NCBI RefSeq assembly: GCF_901709675.1
Contig: NC_051100.1
Span: 9,768,786-9,832,785 of the forward strand
Length of the DNA stretch: 64,000 nucleotides
Reading direction: 5' to 3'
Origin: Syngnathus acus
Taxonomy: Eukaryota; Chordata; Actinopteri; Syngnathiformes; Syngnathidae
Shown here: positions 48,461 to 60,000 of the stretch, in pieces
How the letters are laid out: every line of letters starts with the position of its first letter
Numbering within the stretch: the stretch's first letter is position 1
Notes under the pieces: generated by a model
The model's database searches: none
The model's input: only the letters and a program-made list of their open reading frames with translations
What the model was told of the DNA's origin: nothing
Translations under genes and position numbers: made by a program

Positions 48461-48767
48461 GTCGGCATTTTTCTGTTCTTCATTCACGCCGGTTCACAAG
48501 CTACCAAGACTGCAAGAATGTAAAGATGAACTTGTCAGCACTACACAATCATAAACATGCTCCTGCGGTGGTTTTCTTTTTCTTCCATTTTTGCCCAAAA
48601 GTTGCCAAATCTGAAAACCTTGAGTGCATGGTTGCTATGAACACAGCTGCTGTTTTGTCTGAACTCATCCAACCCATGCGTGTTTGTTTCATTTCTTATT
48701 AAAGCTGACACACTCTTCAGTGGTGAGCTCTCTGTGTTTGCCCACATTAATTGTCAAAAGACTGTGT

Positions 48768-48790
48768 CCCCCCCCCCCCTTTTTTTTTTT
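48768..48790. repeat. C12-T11 homopolymer pair
   Basis: Twelve C directly followed by eleven T, then purine-rich AAGAAAGAAGAAG. Confidence 0.95.
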
Positions 48791-49678
48791 AAGAAAGAAG
48801 AAGAAAAAGAATTTCTTTGCCCTGAGCAAGTATGACAAAATGTTAATACCTGTGATGCAGCAGCAGAAGAGCTGACTTGAGTCTGTCACAATCACTCATC
48901 AAAACCCTGCACAAATCACATTTATTCTTTCATGGATGCAGAGATTGATTTTCTCCACTGCCTAGAGTGACAGATAAAGCATGCTGGCGTTTGTGAGCGG
49001 ACCAGTAAACCCATCAACCCCGCCCACCCCTTGCAAGATTTGGTTTATTTATCATCAGCTTCTGCTTGAAGGACACGGATGGAGATTTCATAAATATTCT
49101 AATGGCAACAACAGGAAAGAGACATCTAACATTCGTCAACTACTGGAACACCCCTTGAAATGACGACTAGGCGAGCCCGCACATATTAAATTCCACAGAT
49201 TTGTGGCTGCTGAACCATGACTAGTATGTGGGAGTCCGCTGTATTCATTTTCCTTCTTATGTTATTCACACTTATTCTAGCGATGCAAAATACAGTATAT
49301 GCTGTTTGATCTGAGACTCGTGTGTTGAGGTTTGGGTGAGATTAAGAAGACTTCCATGTTGGGACCTGTGACGGCGTTTGGGAATGTATGGGGGTCATAT
49401 TTGACATGTCAGTAAATATCCAAAACTGTTGAGCAGTTTTAACTTTCCCAAATCCAAGCTGATGTTCATGAAAGTTTTGCACTTTGCTTTCAAGGAGCAC
49501 AAAGGAAATTTGAAAGTATTTTTACGCCTAAATCAGACAATTTGTGCAGACCTTTCCTAAAACTAGTTAGATAATATTTTTATACATTTGATGAATTAAT
49601 CTGTTATTTTATTGAAAATATTACAAATATTAGAAGCAGATACAAATATGACATTTAGTGTATATGATATCTATATGG

Positions 49679-49997
49679 TTATTAAAGATTAAAGATTAAA
49701 GTCCCAATGATCGTCACACACACACCTGGGTGTGGTGAAATTTGTCCTCTGCATTTAACCCATCCCCGTGTGATTTTAATCCATCCCCTGGGGGAGAGGG
49801 GAGCAGTGAGCAGCAGCGGTGCCGCGCTCGGGAATCAGTTGGTGATCTAACCCCCCAATTCCAACCCTTAATGCTGAGTGCCAAGCAGGGAGGCAATGGG
49901 TCCCATTTTTATAGTCTTTGGTATGACCCGGCCGGGGTTTGAACCCACAACCTTCCAGTCTCAGGGCGGACACTCTACCACTAGGCCACTGAGCTGA
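49679..49997 (-). mobile_element. tRNA-derived SINE (full-length-looking)
   Basis: Read on the minus strand it begins with a tRNA-like head: A box TGGCCTAGTGGTAGAG (49973-49988) and B box GGTTCAAACCC (about 49935-49945), then a body of about 200 bp and a tail of CTTTAAT repeats (about 49679-49702). This is a common teleost SINE. No clear target-site duplication. It lies in the GGPS1-B3GALNT2 intergenic region. Confidence 0.75.
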
Positions 49998-51157
49998 ATT
50001 ATATAATTCATTAATCATAATCAGTCTTAAATACTACAATTAAAGGTGAGGATGAATTTTATTGTTAAAATTATTTTTCTAAGAAAACTTCTAGTACAAA
50101 TTATAACTTGGGATTTTGTTAAGAGTTCTACGAATGACCTCAACCGTGTGTCAGTTTCACGAATCATAAGTTGCCCGTGAGAGAAAAAAAACATTCCCTG
50201 CCACTATTCAAGTGTATAATTTACGAATAAATGACATTCTAAAATCATCCTCCAGTATTCCACGGGTGACTGCAACACGTTCAACTAAACAGAATGAACT
50301 GATCACTGATCGTAATGACATCAAGGCATGTACAAGTGTAAGTGAATGCATCAATAGGCATAAGAGTCACTTGGGAAACAGGTGCAAGGTTTGATAACGT
50401 ACTATGACACAAGTTAACAACACTCCAGTGCACTTGATGTATAGACATTAAACAGCCTGCTTAATATTCATACCATTGCACCCAGAGTAAAATGTGCTTG
50501 CGCATATTTTTACCAGTTGTTTGCAAAGCCTCCCGTCTGCCTCATCGCATCCCATTTGGGCTAAAAAGGAATAATTAAGTATTCACTGTTTTCAGTCTTC
50601 ATTTATCATATGGGAAAAGTGTTTGGGAACGAGTGCAGACAGATGAGCTCATTTGTGATCCTCTTACGTGTCTGTCACTCACTGAAACACAACGCTGTCA
50701 TAGAAGCTCTGCCATATGACTGCAGTACGAGTCGAGTGGGCTTACGTGATTTATTCTCGACAAGCGATGAAGTCTTTATGAAATATTTTGTGTGACCTAA
50801 TGCACTGCGTCACGCACGATACAAGTGTGAAGTGCAGCTATTTGAAGACAGCATGGAGAGGAGACGCTTATCTTCTGAGTAGGAATGAAAGTTGGGATTG
50901 TGTGTCTAATATTACCTCCTCATTCCTGTGAGTCATAAACAGTCAGCAAGGCTGCTTTTGGTTGCTGGGTGTCATGAATAAATGATTTCCTCCTCCTCCT
51001 GGAGAGCCCCACACAAGGATGGATGAGGGTGATTGACAGCAGTGTGGAATGTTCTGCATGAGTACAAAAGTTGTTCAAATAGTGATGCAAATGGAGGATA
51101 ATCAAAACCTTTTCGAATTATTCATCAGGGTTGGAACAGGAAAAGTATCAGAAGTGC

Positions 51158-51215
51158 AGTCCATCGAACAACAAATAACCAATTATCAAATTAATTGCTA
51201 TTTTTGGGGGATATT
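51158..51215 (-). repeat. ATTAATCG-type dispersed repeat relic
   Basis: Shares AATTAATTTGATAATTGG (minus strand) and spacing with the 38.4-kb relic. Strongly decayed. Confidence 0.3.
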
Positions 51216-51529
51216 ATTTACCAATAGTATGGAGTATCCACAAAGTCTCTTTACAATATAAAAAAAATGACACACATTTTGATCACATTGCATTTCAATA
51301 ATTCAGGTTCTATGTTGATGAAACTAATGAGAAAAATGCATTTAAAAAGGATAAAATGTTTTGGTAATTCAGTCATTTCAAAACACAATGCTTCTTAGTG
51401 TCATATAACCTAATTTTGTCAATTTTGAAGCTATACACAATCCACGTGTAAAGTTTTTGTTCATATGCTGCAGTTTGACCATTTTGTCTTTGATACAAAG
51501 TGAAATGTCACATACTCAGACTAAAATAG

Positions 51530-51810
51530 AAACCATCCATCAATCCTTTTAGATACTGTTTGTCCTCATAAGGGTTGTGGGTGAACTGGAGCCTATTCTA
51601 CTTGACTTTGGGTGAGAGGCGCAATTTGTGTACCATCTGCAGCTATACTGCTTGTCCTGTTTAGGGATGAGGGGAGCTGGAGCCTATCCCATCTGAATTG
51701 GAGCAAAAGGCAGACTATAGCCTTGAATGGTTGCCAGTCAATTACAGGATCCACATCGAGACATTCATTCCCAAGGTTTCGGAGTGAGAATTGAACCAAC
51801 GCTGCCAGCC
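51530..51810 (+). repeat. Teleost dispersed repeat, two stacked partial copies
   Basis: The block GTCCTCATAAGGGTTGTGGG then GGAGCCTATTCTACTTGACT is followed about 95 bp later by a second version (GTCCTGTTTAGGGATGAGGG, GGAGCCTATCCCATCTG) and by a diverged remainder of the same family (GGTTGCCAGTCAATTACAGG, GAGAATTGAACC). Confidence 0.6.
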
Positions 51811-53334
51811 ACGAAGTTGCCAGATGACCCTTGAGCATTTATGGTTCTCATATTCAGTATTAACATGAACCCATATTACTTTTCTTGGAGCAGTCTTTTG
51901 GCTCTCATGTTTAAATCAATTGGCTTCACAGCCAAGTTGATTCTCCCATTATTGATCTCTGTGAGAACAAAAGAGAATTGGATGAGGTTCCCCTTGGTAG
52001 AATTCAAAGCATAACACAGTGAAGCAGCTTTCATGCTTGCACGCAAATGAAATAAGCTGCCGACAGATGTGAAGTCAGCCCCGAGTGTAAATGTTTTTTT
52101 AAATCCAGGTTAAAAATTAAGCTATATTCTCAGTGCCAATAATTAAAGTCTTTCAAAGCATGTTTTTTAAACGTCCTCCAAAATATTGTGCATGACGCGT
52201 GTTATATACGTACCTATAAAATTATAAATTGTAAAGTGTGCCTTTCCTTACCTTTGACACGCAATTCCACATAATCTAACCCCTTTCCTCTGGAGTCTCT
52301 ACTTCACCTGTAAATGAGTCAGTTCATCACACAGTAAACAACACTGTGAATGTAACACTATTTAAAAAAATCTATTCATGAGATGGAAGGCACAACTAAA
52401 AAGGGCAAATTAGCCTTGTGAATAAACACATTAGTGTAGCGCGTGGGTGGACGCATTAAAAGAGTGTTGATAATTTAAACCTTTTACATCAGTGTTCACT
52501 GGTGTTTAGGGTAAATTAAATAAGTTCATCTCCTGAAGAAGCACTCAAGCACAAATGAGAGCTTTCATCTGCATGTTATTCCCTCGTTTCTCGCTCACTT
52601 CACCAAGAAGACAACAAAATGATGATGGAGGGAGGGGGAGTCAAGTGTTTCCTTGTCTGGGCAGGCGACTAGAACGCATGCAGATGGGACTTTGCTATCT
52701 TGACTATGAAAGGAGGCTGCATCTCAAGGGAGAAGCGTTTGTTTAAATGTCAGCCTAATTGCAGGAGCGGATTTGTAGGGCAACATCAAAAAAACAAAAA
52801 GACATTTAATCTAAAAGCAGATAAATGTTGAGGAGCGTGTTTAATATTTATGATAATTGTATGAAGCCAAAACATTAGTTTATACAAACTAAGCTCAAAA
52901 GTCAAAAATGATATTCACATTCCAGGTCCATATGTATTTGAACAATGACAGAGATTTTTTATTTTGCCACCACTGTGACATTTGACCACTTGCTCGAAAG
53001 TGATTGGATTTGCCATTGGAGAGCATTAGACATTTTTGCTTTGAAAACAACCTTGCATTACTTTTACAGTACAAGTGGCTCATTAGCAATATGCCTAACT
53101 TATGTAATCTATTGATGCCGTACATTCTTACCGTAATAACAACTTGGAGAAAAAAAAAAAAAGAAAATAACAATGATATTCAAATCGTGTGCCTTTTACT
53201 TACTGAAGACAAAAGTGTAGGCAACAGGACCAACAAACAAGGAACAAGTGGAGGTGAGCCCTGAAAATAGATCTGCATAAAATAGCTGCTATTCAAAATG
53301 CCTTGTTTTCGTGAAACCTTTTAAAGCCGAAATT

Positions 53335-54013
53335 CTACACTCCAATCACATTTTTATTCAAATCTGTGGAGGTGCAAACTCAGTGCCACTGTGGAAATAG
53401 ATTTGAACCAAATGGTTGCCCCAAAATATTCCACGTGCTCATGATGTCTCAAGAAAACAACCGGCACTCTGCTGCAGAGTGATTTTCTATTCCTTTTTTC
53501 GATATAAAAAAATGGACTTCAGAATCTAAATGGTACACCTGCTGCTTCACAGTTGTTGAGCTGGAAGGCAAATGAAAGGATACCAAGTAAACGTGGAGCC
53601 AACAAAAATATAAATGTGCATCTCGGTCCAAAGTACGCAAGAAACATTTTCATTTCTTTGATGGTTTTTTTATGTCCTGCAAAGGAGTCAAGTTCCAAAA
53701 GTATGGGTCGCAAACTTTACATTGATTTGTCCACGTAGAATCTATGCTGCTATTACAAATACAATAAGGCAACGTCACTCACTACCTTGTACAATGACAA
53801 CTGGGTGGCACGACAGTCATGGCAGCGAAAAAGCAAAGAAAAGCCATCGTTTCTTTTTTGTGCCAAGTATCAGAAATGATCGTTCATAAAAACACTCAAT
53901 GGAAATACAGTGTTTACTTTTAGACAACTAAATGACAAATTGAGGTATGAAGTAAGCGCAGAAGCCTACGTGTCACAAGTACGCAGTTTTGCACGTGGAG
54001 TGTGAGCCAAACC
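53335..54013 (-). other. b3galnt2: B3GALNT2 3' UTR (probable)
   Basis: Non-coding; the first minus-strand AATAAA after the stop is at 53353-53358, followed by GTGATTGGAGTGTAG, a fair GU-rich element, giving a UTR of about 680 nt. Confidence 0.5.
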
Positions 54014-57000
54014 TTACTGTCCCCAAGGACAACCACACGGGTCACCACACGTCCTCTTCCTGTCCCAAAGGACACGAAGCTCCTGTGCCGTGTGCTGCGG
54101 GGACGACAGCATGTCCAGGTAGCATTCTTTTTCACAGAGCCAGCTGGGATCCTGGCCAGGAGAGGAGCCGTGTTAGTTTACATGGCAAATGGCCAACTGT
54201 TTATTTTTGCACGCTGCAAACAAACCTCCATGTTTTGGAGATTAAACAAAACAATGACAGGCTATGATGGTATTCAAGCATACGGTGTTTAGGTGGGAAA
54301 CATCAGCACTTGTTTCAACATCTGAATGACATTACCTCCGCAGAGGATGGCGTGTTTTCAAAAAAAGTGTTATCCAAAGACTAAAAAAACTCAAAAACAT
54401 TTGATACCAAACTTTGTGGTTGACATGTTTGTGTACTTCCATACTTGATTTGGGATAGGGAATTTGTCCATGTTTTCCACCATTTCTGCATGAATAATGC
54501 ATGAAACTAGATGCGGACGATAGTGTAGAAGAAGGTGAACAATTTTGTGCAGCTCCAAAATTGGATTGTTGTCTGTGCTCTACTGAGTGGAATTCGAGTA
54601 ATGACATCACCCATAAACGTAATATTTAACTCAGGTGCACCCAAATGCCAACAAATCCAATTTGCTTACATTTTGTGCACAACGAGATAATGATAATTAC
54701 ATTCTGGACATGATTCTGAATATATTTGGGAAATGGGAATTTGATTTGATTCTAAAAATGCCTTCATCTTCTCTGTCCATAAACCCTTGTTCAGAGCACG
54801 GATGCAAAGTGTATTTCTATTATCGACACGCGTTACTGTCCAGTGTACAATAAACAAAAAATATATCAAAAAAAGTGTCTGCTCTAAAAACGCATGGTGA
54901 GAATATGACTGAGCAAGCTGGTTTTACACACAGCACAAAGTTTTGGTAGTCCAACAGAACCCTTCAGTAGCTTCCAATTTATATTATTGCAGCTATTTAC
55001 CTGATACTTCTGAGGTCCAACAGCTGCCATCCATATGCCCATGCTCACATCTTCTCCCTGTGGTGACACATTCATTAGCTCACAACATGGCTTCCAGCAA
55101 GGTGCTTGGTCCTCAAAGGCCTACCTGGTAGGCCTTTAGACTCTCTGCATTACTGGCGAGCCACTGCACCAGGTCACGTGACACCACATAGCCCGATCCG
55201 CACGCAAAGGCCGGGTAGGCGGGACTGGCGTACTCGAGCTCTTGCCACTTTCCAATGCGATCCACCGCCCAGCTCTGTCTGAAACTGGGTCAAGCACAAA
55301 ATCGCACATTCACCCATCAATGATCTTTGGTGATCTGGGTACAAACAGCACGCTGCCTGGTCTGTACTTACTTTCCCCACCAGAAATGGCTGCGTTTGAG
55401 ACCCTTGCGCTCAATCTTCATTAATACCGAGTCCACATCGATGTAACAATCATCATCAGTCTTCAGGAGCAGACTGAAGTCAATGTTGCCCACAGACCTG
55501 TCAAATTGGGAATTTGTATATTTACATAGTGGAATAAAAAACAACTTTGCAAGCAGCTGCTTTAAACATTAGGTTAGAGCACAAAATGTGCCTTGCCAAC
55601 ACTGACATTTGCAAATGTGATGGTATCGAAGAAAAAGATAAGACTCAAAAGACTTACAGTCACAGATAATGTCTTTTAGTGCCACAGTAGGGAAATTTGA
55701 GACGATGATTCAGGACGCACAAGGGGAAACTGGAACTAATATTCAGAACTACATCCTTCTGAAGGTCTCATGGTAGAGCGTGACATTAAGTTTGAAAACC
55801 TCGGTCGATGCCCCGAAGAAAAAATTGTGCACACAAACTCTGAAGGAGCAACCTGTTAGCATATTGCACGAGACCTTAGCAAACCTTGAGAGAGGATTCA
55901 ACCACAAAAGTAAGCTAGTAACAGTAGTAAAATTAAGACCATTCATCTATTCGTTTTTGACAATGCTTGTGCTCATTAGAATTGTAAGTGAGTCGGACCC
56001 TGTCCCAGCTGTCACACTCACAATCACATTTATGGACAATTTTGAGTATTCCATTTCAGTGGAGCACAGCGCCACATAGACCGTATTGGAAAATGAAGAA
56101 TAAAAACTGTGCAGTGAGATATAAAAAGTCTTCATTTGTGAAAGGTTGTCCCAAAATGTGTGCCAATTGGAGCCACATGTAAGAAAATACAATGCTGGTT
56201 AAAACGTCCCAATTGAGAGGAAAACAGGAGTGACATGATGTAATTGGTGCATCTGCTTTGTGACAGATGCAGTGATATTCATGTATTTGTAGAAAAGGTT
56301 ATTTTCTTTATCAAATGAATAGCCCACCAATCCCTTGACAAGCTGCACAGTTCGTTCTTTGATTGATTAGGCCTCAATGCGGGAGTGTTTAGCGTATGTC
56401 TGGATAATTGATGACACACAGTCGCACTGATTGCAAGTATGGCTCTGACAGCGGGACACTTGTGAGGCAATGACACACATTCATTTTAGATGGCTGATTT
56501 CCTTGGAGGGCCGGGGCAATTTGGAAACGGAGAGCCGAGTCATTAGAACTTGCCGTACCATTTGTAGAACTGAAGCAGTTTGGAAGGCACGCTCCTGTAG
56601 GTGTCCACCACATCTACAAACACCATGTCGCCGTGCCTTAGGCTTTCTTGCTTCAAGGCGGCGTCCTCCTGTCTCAGCCCTGCGGCGTGGCGCTCCATCC
56701 TGGCTGGACGACCCCGCAGGTGCTCAGACAGACTGCTCCTGTCTGACACACAGTAGGTGGAGACGGCTTGGGTCGTAGAGTTCAGAAAAAGTCCGGAGAA
56801 CATTTCACATCGCGTCACTGCTTGTAAAACATTGCAAAGTTAATGCCTGCTGGAGGAAAAGTACACGAGGAAAAAAATATATCAAACTATAAGGTGAAGT
56901 GTTTGTTTTTTCTGTAACATGCAAGGTATTATTAACTGCAAATCTAAACTATTCTCCCGCAAAGAGGCTAGAATCGGTTTTGGAGCTAAACTCAAAACTA

Positions 57001-60000
57001 ATGAGTCGCAGAAGTGTGACATCAATAATAGAGCACAATGAGACGAGAGGTCTGCGAGAAGGTAGGAGCCCCGAGGCTGAACCAAACAGCATCTCCTCAC
57101 CTGCCAAAGAAAACAAGGCTTTGAAATGTTTACACTGGGAATTGGGACCAACCGTAAATGGTAAAGGTGAATCCTCCGGCCAGGCCAGGAAATCCAAGAG
57201 CACTTCTGTGGGGCAGTATTCCTTCTGCAATCTGTGGATTTAAAAACAAGAAGCGCAAAATCTGTTCACTCTGTAAGCCTCAACCCTACCTGCCTGTTTT
57301 GCTTACCGAGGAGAACTTGAGTACGCCTCCTCCATCATTGAGCTGCACGCAGGATGAGTTGACTGTGGTCAGTGCGTCTGAGTCGGAACTCTCCCATACT
57401 AGCGTCCCCTCAAAACCCTGGATAATAAACACAATTTGTTTCCTCAGGCCTGTGTTGCTAAAATTTTAATATCCTACCTTGGGCAAGATGAACTTCTCCA
57501 CCGGTTTATACCATATTCCGCTTACAAGGGTGCCTGTGCTGATGCCACTGAAGCGAGCCGTTACTATCGCCTCCTGTGAACAGACAGACTTGCTCATTAG
57601 GAGGCGCTTTTCAACTGGAGGTTGTAAATTCAGCAACAAAAGTAGCGACCTCCTGATCCAGCTGCAGAAGCTTTACGGTCACATTGCTCTTCAATTCAGG
57701 GTGGGCGCTTCGGGAAAACACCCCCAGCCGGGTGATCACCACCGGGTGGAGCACCTTAAAATCCAGGGCAACAGCGGACACGTCAGAGGGGACGAGCACC
57801 GTGGGGTCCGGCACCATCACGATTTCTCTCTCGGCATCCTGTCCCGCCTCTGAGTCAGAGAACAAAAAAAAAACACTACGTGAGCATTATAACAATGCCA
57901 ACATGCTGAACTCCTTTATTGCTCAGTTTTTTTTTTTTTTTTAAAGGAAATACCAAGTGACAGCAGAAGACAGAGGGCCTCCGGTAAAGTGATTTCACTG
58001 TGAAAAATTCGGACTTAAACTGCACGCGGGTGGAGTTAATGCTGAATTGTAAAAGAGTCGCATTGATATACCGGAGATCAATTAAAAGATTGAGCCTATT
58101 AATGGTGAGCAGGCTATTGTTAGGTCGAGCTGAGCAGATCTAGTTAAGTGCTGAAGTAAAATATATATTGTGTGCGTGCGTGTGTGTGCACGTACAATGA
58201 CAGGATGGATTCTCTTTTTGTTAGCATCATCCTTGCCACTACTTGATCAAAATATCACAGGTGGATCATTTCTCATATTGACAAAAGCCACATTGAAAAG
58301 AAGAAAATAGTGAGATGACATAAAAATGTCGCAAACTACAAAAAAGAAGTCATAATGTTCAAGAATATCTTTTTTTTTGCAGATAAAAAGTCAACTTAAC
58401 AAGTGATAGTCAAAATTACCACACAAAAGTCTGCAACCAGCAGTTTTTTTGGAGCAGTACCAGCCATTTATCCATTTGCTAATAACATTAATATATGCTG
58501 AACACATTTATTGACGATGACGAAACAAACTCTAAAAACAGAGGAATTTCTGTCTTTAGTTCTTTCCCAGGGTCAGACAAGCACGTACATTATCACCAAT
58601 TGTTCCATTGTTTGTCAAACTTAATCCAAAGAATGTCTACTGTTGCAACTTTCTTTTTGCAATATATTTTAATTTTATGACTGAAGTAGCTTTTTGTCTT
58701 TTCAGAATGGCGCTATCCGAGTACAAGGAATGAAATGGTTATCTAAAAAAGGCACAAGCGCTGTCAAGGACATAATAACATACAGAGCAAACATAAAAGT
58801 GCAGTTTGAAAATATAGAAATCAGCACTAGATTGTGCAGCCAGAGAAAACTAGGGCCAGAAAAGTCAACAGCACAATGTTATATACAAACACTTAGAGCT
58901 CACAACGCTAAAAACAGAATTGGAGTAGTGTAGTTGGTGAACTTCCAGTTTTCAAATTGATGATGATTTTAAAGTCATAGGAACGAACAGAGGTTTTAGA
59001 AACTAATATTGGCCTCAACAGTTTGCGACTTAGATTGAAAATTCTTTCAGAGACTGATACACAATGATGGAGTGACGTGGTGCAGTGTTGAGAATCTGCA
59101 CAAAGGAAGCAGACCTTGGCTAGAAAGATGCTCAGCAGATATTGCACTTTGGTACTCAGTCCAGAAAAGAATCTTTTAAATCCTTCTTTGTGCCACATCC
59201 ACTGCGGACACAAAACGACATCAGATATTCACATTTTAATTGAAACAGAGTAAGAGTATTCTGATCTAGAGGAACGCCAGTTCTTGGGAGTCGTTTTCAA
59301 GAAAAGCCACGGGTGGCCAGATAAAGAACGCAATTACTGAAGAGCTTTTTGACATTGCGAGTTGACAGATAGGACCCGTGGCAATAACCAGAAAGAAACT
59401 TTTATGACTGTTATTGAGAAGGCAATTTACAGTTATCAAAACTAGCTGCAAAAGACACAAACAGTGTGATGGGATCCATAATTGCTCTTGCAGCAATGTG
59501 TCAAGATGACTTTTTCCGAATTTCGCTTTGAGAGACCAGAGCAGAAAATGATTGCAGAGTTCTTCAGTGTCCCACTGAGTGACGCAAGGAACAATATACC
59601 TCCATCCATGCATCTTTTTTTTTTATTTATTCGCAGGGAGAGTTGATGCCTTTCCCAGCTAACATTTGGAAGGAGATAGCCTGGACTGTACAAAAAAGAC
59701 AAAAATGTCTTGCTGCTAAATTATTAGTCTGGTCATTTATTTGTGTTCTCATGTCTTGAGTTTGTACTTGAATGAACCATTCTGAAATATTCATTCAGAC
59801 TGATACGTTAAAACAACATTAGTTGTTTATTTTTTGGGGGTAATTTTTTTTTTCTGGGCCAGTGTAACTTTACCTGACAGCAGTAGGCGGTGGCGGCAGT
59901 GAGGAGCGTGACCTTTCCAATCTCACAGCAGGCATATAATTTGGATAAGTGTGTTTGGGGTGTACCAATTATTTTGGCCAGCCTGTTTTGATGTACGGTA

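Larger units (their letters stand above)
48246..53334. other. GGPS1-B3GALNT2 intergenic region (5.1 kb)
   Basis: Lies between converging 3' ends. Holds the SINE (49.7-50.0 kb), the stacked repeat at 51.5-51.8 kb, the C12-T11 tract and relics. TBCE, which occupies this place in human, is not visible: no exon-like frame resembles a CAP-Gly or leucine-rich-repeat domain. Confidence 0.6.
54152..56558 (-). other. B3GALNT2 introns 8 and 11
   Basis: Intron 8 (55498-56558) and intron 11 (54152-55000) are about 1.1 and 0.85 kb. Nothing recognisable beyond splice sites. Confidence 0.5.

Noticed and set aside
49934-49988. tRNA gene
   Set aside because: A and B boxes are present but there is no foldable acceptor stem/anticodon arm and the sequence continues into a SINE body and tail.
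49742-50018. Open frames on both strands at 49.7-50.0 kb
   Set aside because: They lie within the tRNA-derived SINE.
57611-57649. Extension of B3GALNT2 exon 4 to its in-frame stop ([12 protein letters not shown])
   Set aside because: Human homology continues in the next exon ([10 protein letters not shown]), and the GAG|GTCGCT donor gives the correct phase.
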